Assembly: GCF_018866325.1 (NCBI RefSeq)
Contig: NZ_CP076457.1
Location: 5,739,001 to 5,803,000 of the forward strand
DNA length: 64,000 bases
DNA from: Streptomyces sp. YPW6
Lineage (GTDB): Bacteria; Actinomycetota; Actinomycetes; Streptomycetales; Streptomycetaceae
Direction: 5' to 3'
Shown in pieces: positions 1 to 7,753 of this stretch (positions are counted from its first letter, which is position 1; each line of letters opens with the position of its first letter). The position numbers and the translations under genes were made by a program. The notes under the pieces were generated by a model. That model did no database searches and was not told where the DNA came from. It worked only from the letters and a program-made list of their open reading frames with translations.

Positions 1-2
1 AC

Positions 3-443
3 GCCGAGATCTTCGTCCGCGGGGAGGGCGGATTCGGCGGGGAGCGCGGGCCGTCCGACCGGCTCACCGTGCCCGAGCGGGCCCCCGACCGCACGGTCGA
101 ACGGCACATCCGCGAGGACCAGGCTCTGCTCTACCGGCTCTCCGGCGACTGGAACCCGCTCCACGCCGATCCCGCCTTCGCCGAGCTCGCCGGGTTCGAG
201 CGGCCGATCCTGCACGGGCTCTGCACGTACGGCATGACCCTCAAGGCCGTCACCGACACCCTGTTGGAGGGCGACGTCTCCCGGATCGCCGCCTACCGCA
301 CCCGCTTCGCCGGAGTGGTCTTCCCCGGCGAGACCCTCCGTATCCGGATGTGGACCGGGGACGGCCGCGTCCTGGTCGCGGTCACCGCCGCCGAGCGCGA
401 CGACGCGCCGGTCCTCACCGACACGCTCGTCGAACACTCCTGA
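3..443 (+). CDS. MaoC-family (hydratase 2 type) dehydratase, 5' end cut off by window edge
   Basis: This is the C-terminal 146 residues of a hot-dog-fold hydratase; the frame is open to the left edge, so the true start lies outside the window. The segment GDWNPLHADPAFAELAGFER carries the hydratase 2 signature with the catalytic Asp and His, followed by ILHGLCTYG, which is typical of the second MaoC half of two-domain enzymes such as the hydratase part of peroxisomal multifunctional enzyme 2. Such enzymes hydrate trans-2-enoyl-CoA to 3-hydroxyacyl-CoA. The downstream alcohol dehydrogenase and peroxisomal-type SDR, on the same strand with short gaps, support a role in beta-oxidation of a lipid or steroid side chain. 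The substrate is not visible from sequence. Confidence 0.85.
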   Translation, partial: AEIFVRGEGGFGGERGPSDRLTVPERAPDRTVERHIREDQALLYRLSGDWNPLHADPAFAELAGFERPILHGLCTYGMTLKAVTDTLLEGDVSRIAAYRTRFAGVVFPGETLRIRMWTGDGRVLVAVTAAERDDAPVLTDTLVEHS

Positions 444-516
444 GCACCGCTCCGAACCCACCCCCGAGGCGCACCAGAACCCTGCTGTAGATCACGATGT
501 GAGGGGAGCCGCAGCC

Positions 517-1593
517 ATGCGCGCAGCCGTACTGCACGAGACAGGCCAGGAGAAGCTCGAAGTCCTCGACGACGTCGAGGCGGTGGGCTTCGGCCCGGGA
601 AGGGTCAGGCTCCGCATCCGCGCCACCGGCCTCTGCCACTCCGACGTCTCCGCGATGAGCGGCGTCCTTCCGCAGCCGGCCCCCTTCGTCCCCGGCCACG
701 AGGGGGCGGGAGAGGTCGTCGACGTCGGCGACGGGGTGAGCGGACTGCGCGTCGGCGACCGGGTCCTCGTCTGCTGGCTGCCCGCCTGCGGGGACTGCCC
801 GTCCTGCAAGCGCGGCCAGACCCATCTGTGCCTGGCGGGCTTCATGAACGCGGGCACCCCCAACTTCAAGCGTCCCGGCGGCGACGTCTTCGGCTTCGCG
901 GGCACCGGCACCTTCGCCGAGGAGGTCGTCGTCGGTGCGTCCTGCGCGGTGCCGATCCCCGACGACGTGCCGTTCGAGATCGCCGCCCTGATCGGCTGCG
1001 GGGTCACCACCGGCCTCGGTGCGGCCATCAACACGGCCCAGGTGGAGACCGGTTCGTCGGTCGCGGTGATCGGCTGCGGCGGCGTCGGCATCTCCACGAT
1101 CCAGGGCGCCCGGGTCCGGGGCGCGGCCCAGATCATCGCCGTCGACCCGGTCGCCTCCCGCCGCGAGGCCGCCCTGCGCTTCGGCGCCACCGAGGCCGTC
1201 GCCCCCGGTGAACTGGCCGACGCCAAGCAGCGCGTCACCGGAGGCGAGGGCTTCGACTACGTCTTCGAGGTCGTCGGCAAGTCCGCCACCGCCCGCACCG
1301 CCTACGAGAACACCCGCCGCGGCGGCACCCTGTGCGTCGTCGGGGCCGGAGCCATGGACGACACTTTCCAGGCCAACATGTTCGAGCTGTTCTTCGACGA
1401 GAAGCGCATCCTTCCCTCCCTGTACGGCGGCGGGGACGTCCTGCGCTCCTACGGGCGGGCCATCGCGCTCTGGCGGGCCGGCCGCATCGACCTGGAGTCG
1501 ATGATCACCCACCGGGTCCGGCTGGACGGGATCAACGACGCCCTGGACCAGATGCGCACGGGCGAAGCGCTGCGCACCTGCATCGAGCTCTGA
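517..1593 (+). CDS. Zinc-dependent alcohol dehydrogenase, MDR family
   Basis: A 358-residue medium-chain dehydrogenase. The catalytic-zinc region is seen as GLCHSDV followed by GHEGAGEV, the structural zinc site as CGDCPSCKRGQTHLC (four Cys, about residues 88-102), and the Rossmann NAD(P) site as GCGGVGIST near residue 187. Length and order fit class III-like or aryl/secondary alcohol dehydrogenases. The ATG at 517 is preferred over an in-frame GTG at 499 because a GGGGAG ribosome site lies about eight bases upstream of it. It sits between a MaoC hydratase and an SDR on the same strand and probably shares their operon, oxidising an alcohol intermediate. The actual substrate cannot be told. 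Confidence 0.85.
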   Translation: MRAAVLHETGQEKLEVLDDVEAVGFGPGRVRLRIRATGLCHSDVSAMSGVLPQPAPFVPGHEGAGEVVDVGDGVSGLRVGDRVLVCWLPACGDCPSCKRGQTHLCLAGFMNAGTPNFKRPGGDVFGFAGTGTFAEEVVVGASCAVPIPDDVPFEIAALIGCGVTTGLGAAINTAQVETGSSVAVIGCGGVGISTIQGARVRGAAQIIAVDPVASRREAALRFGATEAVAPGELADAKQRVTGGEGFDYVFEVVGKSATARTAYENTRRGGTLCVVGAGAMDDTFQANMFELFFDEKRILPSLYGGGDVLRSYGRAIALWRAGRIDLESMITHRVRLDGINDALDQMRTGEALRTCIEL

Positions 1594-1627
1594 ACCCCGC
1601 CCGCACCCGAGGAAGCCGAGGACCGTG

Positions 1628-2575
1628 ATGTCACTTTCCCTCCCGCTGGACGGGCTGTCCGCGATCGTCACCGGCGCGGGCCGCGGCCTCGGCCGCGCCG
1701 AAGCCCTCGAACTGGCCCGCCTCGGCGCGGCCGTCGTCGTCAACGACTACGGACAGCCCGGCCGCGACGGCTCCGGCGAGGCCTCCGCCGCGCCCGCCGA
1801 GGAGGTCGCCGCCGAGATCCGCGCGGCGGGCGGCCGGGCCCTCGCCCACCTCGGTGACGTCTCCGACCACGAACAGGCCCGCGAACTGGTCGAGTCGGCG
1901 GTCTCCGCGCACGGCCGGCTCGACATCCTCGTCAACAACGCGGGCATCCTGCGCGACCGGATGGTCTTCTCGATGACCGAGGAGGAATGGGACGCCGTGG
2001 TCCGTGTCCACCTCAAGGGCCACTTCAACACCACGCACTTCGCCGCCGCCCACTGGCGCGCCCGCTCCAAGGCCACCGGCGGCCCGGTCTACGGGCGGAT
2101 CGTCAACACCTCGTCGGAGGCGTTCCTCGCGGGCTCGGCGGGCCAGCCCAACTACGCGGCGGCCAAGGGCGGCATCGTCGGGCTCACCACCTCCACCGCC
2201 CTCGCCCTCGCCAAGTACGGCGTCACCGCCAACGCCATCTGCCCGCGCGCCCGTACCCGCATGACCGAGGACGTCTTCGCGGGCTTCCAGGAACCGGCGG
2301 ACGGCGCCCTCGACCCGCTGGCTCCCGAGCACGTCTCCCCGCTCGTCGGCTATCTCGCCTCACCGGCGGCGGCCGGGGTCAACGGGCAACTGCTCGTCGT
2401 CCACGGAGGGATGGTCGCCGTCGTCGAACGGCCGCGGGTGGCCGCCCGGTTCGACGCGGCGAAGGAGGCGTTCACCTTCGCGGAGCTGGACGAGCTGCTC
2501 ACGCCGTACTACGCGGACCGGCCGCCGAACGAGACCTTCGCCGCCGCCGAGGTGCTGGAGCTGAAGCGGCGGTAG
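1628..2575 (+). CDS. SDR dehydrogenase of the peroxisomal multifunctional enzyme (3-hydroxyacyl-CoA) type
   Basis: A 315-residue short-chain dehydrogenase. The cofactor motif VTGAGRGLGRAEALELA is at the N-terminus, NNAGILRDRMVFSMTEEEWD in the middle, and the catalytic Ser (NTSSEA) and Tyr/Lys (NYAAAKGG) follow. The long form with RDRMVFSMTEEEWD and a tail ending in a propeptide-like helix matches the dehydrogenase domain of peroxisomal MFE-2, which oxidises 3-hydroxyacyl-CoA to 3-ketoacyl-CoA. The ATG at 1628 has GAGGA five bases upstream. It lies 34 bases behind the alcohol dehydrogenase and close to a MaoC hydratase, so hydratase plus dehydrogenase steps of beta-oxidation are together. A hairpin terminator follows the stop. 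Confidence 0.85.
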   Translation: MSLSLPLDGLSAIVTGAGRGLGRAEALELARLGAAVVVNDYGQPGRDGSGEASAAPAEEVAAEIRAAGGRALAHLGDVSDHEQARELVESAVSAHGRLDILVNNAGILRDRMVFSMTEEEWDAVVRVHLKGHFNTTHFAAAHWRARSKATGGPVYGRIVNTSSEAFLAGSAGQPNYAAAKGGIVGLTTSTALALAKYGVTANAICPRARTRMTEDVFAGFQEPADGALDPLAPEHVSPLVGYLASPAAAGVNGQLLVVHGGMVAVVERPRVAARFDAAKEAFTFAELDELLTPYYADRPPNETFAAAEVLELKRR

Positions 2576-2593
2576 CCGTGCGCACCGCACGTG

Positions 2594-2639
2594 CGGGAGG
2601 GCCTGGACCGGCGGTCGTCCGCCGGTCCAGGCCCTCCCG
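2594..2639. terminator. Long perfect hairpin terminator between convergent genes
   Basis: Two perfectly complementary 21-base arms (2594-2614 and 2619-2639) are separated by four bases. There is no T-tract, as is usual in Streptomyces. It lies 18 bases after the SDR stop and just before the 3' end of the convergent small gene, so it can serve both directions. Confidence 0.75.
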
Positions 2640-2658
2640 TGCCGCACTGCTCCGCGGC

Positions 2659-2829
2659 TCAGGCAGCCGCGGGCTCCGCTTCGGCGGGCCGGCGGTGGCG
2701 GCCGTGCGGCTGCACCGACGTGTTCTCCGCCGACGCACCCCCACGGTGCCTTCCGGAACCACCGGTCGCGGCCCCTTCGTCCGCCCCCGCCGGGCGCTGC
2801 TGGGTCGTGTCGGTCCGTGCTTCGGACAT
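2659..2829 (-). CDS. Small basic protein with repeated GRHR motifs, function unknown
   Basis: A 56-residue hydrophilic protein starting MSEARTDTTQQ. It contains two GRHR blocks, SGRHRGGAS and HGRHRRPAE, and an Ala/Glu-rich end. It has no membrane segment or signal. The start is supported by a GGGGTGA-like site upstream of the ATG. Similar short GRHR-rich proteins are, from memory, common in Streptomyces, but no function is known to me. It lies in the same direction as the propeller-like gene upstream (gap 129 bases) and ends next to a strong hairpin. Coding status rests on composition and the repeated motif; it could be spurious. Confidence 0.5.
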   Translation of the reverse strand: MSEARTDTTQQRPAGADEGAATGGSGRHRGGASAENTSVQPHGRHRRPAEAEPAAA

Positions 2830-2958
2830 CTGGGAAGTCACCCCGTCGTGATCGCTTGCTTGTCTCGCGCCTGCGTATGTCGTCGGCCCCGCCACCGTCG
2901 TCCGACCCGGTCACCGTCGGTACCCGCCCGGAACGGTCGCGTGGCCCAGGTCCCGAAT

Positions 2959-4485
2959 TCAATCAGGTCGAGCGGCTCCGTGCAGAGGCGCCTGCCCCAA
3001 CGGAACGGGCTTACACACGGCAGGAGCGGTATCGGCGGCGGACGGTTCCCCTCCACCTTCCCCGGCACCCGTGCGCCCGGCCGCGGAGACGGGGTCCACA
3101 TCCTCGGGGGCTTCCAGCAGGGCCACGCCGCAGGGCGTCGCGCCGTTCGCGTACGGCAGGCGCAGCACACCGTCCCTGCTCCAGTACCCGGCGCCGGGCA
3201 TCCAGCCCAACGGGGCCGCGAACTGGTGCAGTTGCCGTCCCGCCGGGCGCCACACACCCACCCAGCTACCCCTCGCCCCGTCGATCCGCAGCGCTACGGC
3301 GCAGCTCTCCGGCATCAGCATCTGGTCCGGCTGCACCGCGAAAGGCGTCATCGTCACGTCCGCGAGGCGCAGGCACTCGGGGAACCTCACGGGCAGGCAG
3401 CTGCCCAGCACGCCCCAGCCGAGCCGGTCGTGGCCCGGGGCGTCGGAGCGGAGGAGCAGCAGCCCGCTGTCCGGGTCCGCGAGCACCAGCCGGTCGTTGC
3501 TCCCCGGTGCGATCTGCAGCAGGGGCGTGACCTCGCCCTGCCGACCCAGGTCGACGGCGATCGCCTTGACCGACCCGCCGCCCGGCTCCCGCCGGTCCAG
3601 CGCCAGCATCCGGCCCGCCCGGTCCAGCCACACCCCGCCCGAACAGCGCCCGGGAATCCGCGCGACCTCCTCGGGCCCGAAGGCGCCGCCCGCCACCAGC
3701 CACAGGGACGCGTGGTCCTCACCCGCCGCCAAGGCGTACACGCTCCGGCCGTCCGGCGACGGCGGCAGCAGGGTCATCTCGGTGCGTCCGACCGCGCCCA
3801 GCAGGAGTTCACCGGTCCCGGGGCCGGTCGGGTAGAGCAGCGAGAACATCTGCCGGTCCGCCACCCGCCGCCGGATCAGCACCCGCCCGTCGGCGAGCGG
3901 GGCCACTTCGGAGTCCGGCTCCTCGGGCTGGTCGAGGGGGAGGGGCACCGCATACGGCTCGGGCCCGTCCAGCGTCCACCGCTCCGGATACCAGGCGCGC
4001 GCGCCCGGCGGCCCGGGGGCGGCGGTGAGCCGGGCGGCATAGGCGCCGTCCGCGGTGAGCGTGAATCCGCCGGTGAGCGGTGTGCCGTCGGCCGGCGCGT
4101 CACCTGCCGGCCGGTCCCCGGCCGGTGCGCCGTCGGCCGACGGCGCCGGCCCGTGGGCGTGGGCCGCCACCGGTCCGGGCCCTGTTTCCGTTCCGGCTCC
4201 CCTTCCCTCGTCCGGATGTGCTTCCGCTTCCGTTCCGGCTTCCGGACGTGCTCCCGGTTCCGCTCCCGTTCCCGTTCCCGCGTTCGCGGCGGGTCCGGCC
4301 AAGGGCGGGGCGGGCGCGTCCGCAGGGGGGCCGGACGGGCCGGAACCGGCCGCCCCGGTGGGCTCCCCGGGGGCGCCGGACCCCACCGGGCCGGCCTCCG
4401 GATCGGGCTCCACTCCCGGCTCGGCTTCGGGGTCCGCCGTCGCGGCGGCCCCGGCGGACCCACCCTCGATGGCACAGGCAGTCAT
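2959..4485 (-). CDS. Propeller-like protein with a long acidic Pro/Gly/Ala-rich N-terminus, function unknown
   Basis: A 508-residue protein. Roughly the first 150 residues are low complexity, rich in Pro, Gly, Ala and Glu. The rest has repeated short units such as PSPDGRSVYALAAG and LLPQIAP-type strands with WLVAGGA and SWVGVWRP, resembling a TolB/WD-type beta-propeller. I see no signal peptide or transmembrane segment, so it is probably cytoplasmic. The ATG at 4485 is chosen because GGAGGTGA lies just upstream; an in-frame GTG at 4548 would add 21 residues. It is divergent from the siderophore-binding lipoprotein gene. I do not recognise a specific family. Confidence 0.75.
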   Translation of the reverse strand: MTACAIEGGSAGAAATADPEAEPGVEPDPEAGPVGSGAPGEPTGAAGSGPSGPPADAPAPPLAGPAANAGTGTGAEPGARPEAGTEAEAHPDEGRGAGTETGPGPVAAHAHGPAPSADGAPAGDRPAGDAPADGTPLTGGFTLTADGAYAARLTAAPGPPGARAWYPERWTLDGPEPYAVPLPLDQPEEPDSEVAPLADGRVLIRRRVADRQMFSLLYPTGPGTGELLLGAVGRTEMTLLPPSPDGRSVYALAAGEDHASLWLVAGGAFGPEEVARIPGRCSGGVWLDRAGRMLALDRREPGGGSVKAIAVDLGRQGEVTPLLQIAPGSNDRLVLADPDSGLLLLRSDAPGHDRLGWGVLGSCLPVRFPECLRLADVTMTPFAVQPDQMLMPESCAVALRIDGARGSWVGVWRPAGRQLHQFAAPLGWMPGAGYWSRDGVLRLPYANGATPCGVALLEAPEDVDPVSAAGRTGAGEGGGEPSAADTAPAVCKPVPLGQAPLHGAARPD

Positions 4486-4736
4486 GGACTCGTCACCTCC
4501 GGCTACGAAAGCTAGTTTTCGCACTTCCAGCCGAACAACACGAGCCACCTCACTTCACACATAAGGGTGGCGATGCCCGGATTCTCCTGAGGTGCAGGGG
4601 GTGAGTGTGCTGCCGGCGACGGCCCTGTCTAGGGTGAGGCGGCCCTGACCAGCACCCGCGGCCCCACGCAGTGGTGCCCCCACGTTCACCCGTCCCCTCC
4701 CTACCGCCCGCATGCAGCGGACTACTGGAGCAAGCG

Positions 4737-5774
4737 ATGTCCCTACGCCCCCGCGGCACCGCCGCCGCAGCCCTGGCCCTGGCGGCCGCCCTCTCCCTGT
4801 CGGCCTGCGGAGGCGGTGACGGCGGGGGCGCGGACGCGGCGAAGGCCGACGGCGGCGAGAAGGCCGCCGTCGCCACGGGCGGCAAGGACTTCGCGGACGC
4901 GGCCAAGAAGACCGCGTCGTACGGCACGGATGCCGAGGCCGGCGAGTTCCCCCGTACGGTCACCCACGCCATGGGGAAGACCGAGATCAAGTCCGCGCCC
5001 CGGCGCGTGGTCGTCCTCGACGTCGGCGAGTTCGACAACGTGGTGTCGCTGGGCCTGAAGCCGGTCGGCTACGCCCCCAGCGAGGGCGACGCGGCCATCC
5101 CCTCGTACCTGGAGAAGGCCGCGGGCGAACCGAAGAGCGTCGGCACCATCAACAGCCTGAACCTCGAAGCCATCGCGGGCCTCCGGCCGGACCTGATCCT
5201 CGGCAGCCAGCTCCGCGCAGCCGACAAGTACGACGAACTGTCCACGATCGCCCCGACGGTGTTCTCCATCCGCCCCGGCTTCACCTGGAAGGAGAACTAC
5301 CTCCTCAACGCCCAGGCGCTGGACCGCACGGAGCGGGCCGAGTCCGCGCTCGCCGCGTACGAGGAGAAGGCCCGGAAGCTCGGCCGGGACATCGGCCCCG
5401 ACAAGCCGACCGTGTCGATGGTCCGCTACATGCCCGACCGCCTCCGGCTCTACGGCAAGGCCTCGTTCATCGGCACGATCCTGGAGGACGTCGGGCTGCC
5501 GCGTCCGAAGAACCAGCAGATCGACGACCTCGCCACCGAGATCAGCCCCGAGAAGATCGACGAGGCGGACGCCGACTGGATCTTCACCGGTGTCTACGGC
5601 GACCCGAAGGCCACCCAGCGCGACACCGCCCGGTCCAACCCGCTGTGGAAGAACCTGAAGGCCGTGCAGGAGGGCCGGGCCAAGGACGTCTCCGACGAGA
5701 CCTGGTACCTCGGCCTCGGCGTCACCTCGGCCGGGCTGGTCCTGGACGACCTCCGCGCGGACCTGGTGAAGTGA
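4737..5774 (+). CDS. Iron-siderophore ABC transporter substrate-binding lipoprotein
   Basis: A 345-residue exported lipoprotein. The N-terminus MSLRPRGTAAAALALAAALS leads to the lipobox LSAC, so it should be lipid-anchored outside the membrane. The body is a class III (FhuD/BtuF-like) periplasmic-binding fold: APRRVVVLDVGEFDNVVSLG at the start of lobe 1, AGLRPDLILGS in the usual place, and a long helix between lobes. GGAG sits six bases before the ATG. No permease or ATPase genes are adjacent, so it probably works with a transporter encoded elsewhere. I found no convincing iron box upstream. Its last codons and stop are the first unit of a tandem array that follows. Confidence 0.85.
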   Translation: MSLRPRGTAAAALALAAALSLSACGGGDGGGADAAKADGGEKAAVATGGKDFADAAKKTASYGTDAEAGEFPRTVTHAMGKTEIKSAPRRVVVLDVGEFDNVVSLGLKPVGYAPSEGDAAIPSYLEKAAGEPKSVGTINSLNLEAIAGLRPDLILGSQLRAADKYDELSTIAPTVFSIRPGFTWKENYLLNAQALDRTERAESALAAYEEKARKLGRDIGPDKPTVSMVRYMPDRLRLYGKASFIGTILEDVGLPRPKNQQIDDLATEISPEKIDEADADWIFTGVYGDPKATQRDTARSNPLWKNLKAVQEGRAKDVSDETWYLGLGVTSAGLVLDDLRADLVK

Positions 5775-6018
5775 CCGCTGCACCTCCGGACCTGGTGAAG
5801 TGACCGCCGTCCCTCCGGACCGGGGGAAGGGGCCGCCGTCCTTCCGGACCGGGGGAAGGGGCCGCCGTCCTTCCGGACCGGGGGACTGCCGTCCTTCCGG
5901 ACCGGGGGACTGCCGTCCTTCCGGACCGGGGGACTGCCGTCCTTCCGGACCGGGGGACTGCCGTCCTTCCGGACCGGGGGACTGCCGTCCCTCCGGACCG
6001 GGAGCTGCCGTCCCTCCG
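5760..6018. repeat. Tandem array that begins with the 3' end of the preceding gene
   Basis: The array fills most of the gap between the siderophore-binding lipoprotein and the Nif3-like gene. It has four 29-base units (starting 5760, 5789, 5818, 5847), then five 24-base units (starting 5876, 5900, 5924, 5948, 5972) and a 23-base unit to 6018. Unit 1 is the last codons plus TGA stop of the gene and its first 3' bases. Unit 2 copies this including TGA; later units drift and lose five bases. From 6019 to 6173 I see a degraded continuation and then promoter-type sequence for the next gene. Confidence 0.9.
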
Positions 6019-6173
6019 GACCTGGGAAACGGACCGCTTCCACCCGGTCCCGGTGACGGGGGAGCCTCCGCCCGGACCCCGTGAGGTGACGGTGCGTGTC
6101 CGGCCGCCGGTCCCCGCGTACCGGACCGGCGGCCGGGGGCGGCGGACCACCCCGGACAGGTAGCCTTTCCCCC

Positions 6174-7010
6174 GTGCCCCGTCTGTCTGAAGTCATCGCC
6201 GCCCTCGACGCCCTCTGGCCCCCCGAGCGGGCCGAGGGATGGGACGCGGTCGGGACGGTCTGCGGCGACCCGGACGCGGAGATCGACCGGGTGCTGTTCG
6301 CCGTCGACCCCGTCCGCGAGATCGCCGACGAGGCCCTGGAGCTCGGCGCCCAGCTGATCGTCACCCACCACCCGCTCTACCTGCGCGGGACGACGACGGT
6401 CGCCGCCGACACCTTCAAGGGCAAGGTCGTCCACACCCTCATCAAGCACGACATCGCCCTCCACGTCGCGCACACCAACGCCGACACCGCCGACCCCGGC
6501 GTCTCCGACGCCCTCGCCGGCGCCCTGGGCCTGCGGGTCACCGGACCCCTCGTACCGGACCCCACCGACCCGCACGGGCGGCGCGGACTCGGCCGGGTCT
6601 GCGAGCTGGACCGCCCCGAGACCCTGGCCGCCTTCGCCGCGCGCGCCGCTGCCCGGCTCCCCGCCACCGCGCAGGGCATCCGGCTGGCCGGCGACCCGGA
6701 GGCGCGGCTGCGCACCGTCGCCGTCAGCGGCGGTTCCGGCGACAGCCTCTTCGACGCCGTGCGCGCCGCGGGCGTCGACGCCTTCCTCACCGCCGACCTG
6801 CGCCACCACCCGGCGTCCGAGGCGGTGCAGCACTCGCCGCTCGGTCTCGTCGACGCCGCGCACTGGGCCACCGAATGGCCCTGGTGCGAGCAGGCGGCGG
6901 CCCAGCTCGAAGCGCTTTCCGACCGCCACGGATGGGACCTGCGGGTCCATGTCTCGACGCAGGTCACCGACCCCTGGACCACCCACCATTCCTCTGGAGC
7001 CCCCAACTGA
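6174..7010 (+). CDS. Nif3-like dinuclear metal centre protein
   Basis: A 278-residue NIF3/YbgI/DUF34 family protein. Metal-binding motifs are in place: VTHHPLYLRG near residue 63, ALHVAHTNADTA, the late LTADLRHHPASEA and LVDAAHWATEW. The family forms hexameric rings with a dinuclear metal site; its reaction remains uncertain, with GTP cyclohydrolase I type 2-like activity proposed for some members. The GTG at 6174 (VPRLSEVIAALDALWPPERA) is chosen as the family start. The stop overlaps the next gene by four bases (CTGA), and the zinc-ribbon and RNase H genes follow in the same operon, a conserved actinobacterial trio. Confidence 0.9.
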   Translation: MPRLSEVIAALDALWPPERAEGWDAVGTVCGDPDAEIDRVLFAVDPVREIADEALELGAQLIVTHHPLYLRGTTTVAADTFKGKVVHTLIKHDIALHVAHTNADTADPGVSDALAGALGLRVTGPLVPDPTDPHGRRGLGRVCELDRPETLAAFAARAAARLPATAQGIRLAGDPEARLRTVAVSGGSGDSLFDAVRAAGVDAFLTADLRHHPASEAVQHSPLGLVDAAHWATEWPWCEQAAAQLEALSDRHGWDLRVHVSTQVTDPWTTHHSSGAPN

Positions 7011-7753
7011 ACGCCGCGCCCGCCGACCAGATCCGACTTCTCGACGTCCAGGCCCTCGACACCCGGCTCGCCCAGCTCTCCCACAAGCGGTCCTCGCTGC
7101 CGGAGCACGCCGAGATCGAGCAGCTCAGCAGCGACCTCGCGCAGCTGCGCGACCTGCTGGTCGCCTCCACCACCGAGGAGAGCGACACCGCCCGCGAGCA
7201 GACCAAGGCCGAGCAGGACGTCGACCAGGTGCGTCAGCGCGCCGTCCGCGACCAGCAGCGCCTGGACTCCGGTGCGGTGTCCTCGCCCAAGGACCTGGAG
7301 AGCCTCCAGCGCGAGATCACCTCGCTGGCCAAGCGCCAGGGCGACCTGGAGGACGTCGTCCTGGAGATCATGGAGCGCCGCGAGGCCGCCCAGGAGCGGG
7401 TCGCCGAGCTGACCGAGCGGGTCTCCGCCGTCCAGGCCAAGGTCGACGACGCCACCGCCCGCCGCGACGCGGCCACCGCCGAGCTCGACGCCGAGGCCGC
7501 CACGGTGACCAAGGACCGCCAGGTCGTCGCCGAGGCCGTCCCTGCCGACCTGATGAAGCTGTACGACAAGCTCCGCGTCCAGCAGGGCGGGGTCGGTGCC
7601 GCCCGGCTCTACCAGCGCCGCTGCGAGGGCTGCCGCCTCGAGCTGAACATGGCCGAGGTCAACGAGGTGAAGGCCGCCGCCCCCGAGACGGTTCTGCGCT
7701 GCGAGAACTGCCACCGCATCCTGGTCCGTACCTCGGAGTCGGGCCTGTCATGA
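7007..7753 (+). CDS. Coiled-coil protein with C-terminal C4 zinc ribbon
   Basis: A 248-residue protein. About residues 10-175 form a long charged coiled coil (heptads rich in Glu, Arg, Ala, Gln) and the end is a zinc ribbon: RRCEGCRLELN, then CENCHRILVR, giving four Cys ligands. The family (zf-RING_7/DUF164) probably binds nucleic acid; its function is not established. No ATG, GTG or TTG fits the conserved N-terminus NAAPADQIRLLDVQALDTRL. The only suitable start is CTG at 7007, overlapping the Nif3 stop by four bases with TGGAG seven bases upstream, so a rare CTG start is inferred. It also overlaps the next gene by four bases, so the three genes should be translationally coupled. Confidence 0.85.
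   Translation: MNAAPADQIRLLDVQALDTRLAQLSHKRSSLPEHAEIEQLSSDLAQLRDLLVASTTEESDTAREQTKAEQDVDQVRQRAVRDQQRLDSGAVSSPKDLESLQREITSLAKRQGDLEDVVLEIMERREAAQERVAELTERVSAVQAKVDDATARRDAATAELDAEAATVTKDRQVVAEAVPADLMKLYDKLRVQQGGVGAARLYQRRCEGCRLELNMAEVNEVKAAAPETVLRCENCHRILVRTSESGLS

Noticed and set aside
415..1743. Long open frames on the opposite strand of the dehydrogenase genes, and similar ones throughout the window
   Set aside because: In DNA this GC-rich, stop codons are rare in all frames. These frames give Arg/Pro/Gly/Ala-rich nonsense and run antisense to genes with clear family motifs.
4630..4648. Possible iron box upstream of the siderophore-binding lipoprotein (TAGGGTGAGGCGGCCCTGA)
   Set aside because: Only about 12 of 19 positions match the consensus and the TTAGG/CCTAA arms are broken. 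TAGGGT there is equally well read as a -10 box.
5760..6018. CRISPR array
   Set aside because: Units are directly adjacent without unique spacers, and the first unit belongs to a gene. No cas gene is present.
5800..6084. Open frame encoding (PSGPGDCR)n repeats after the siderophore-binding gene
   Set aside because: It is simply the translation of a 24-bp tandem array that is always open in frame; no ribosome site or domain supports it.
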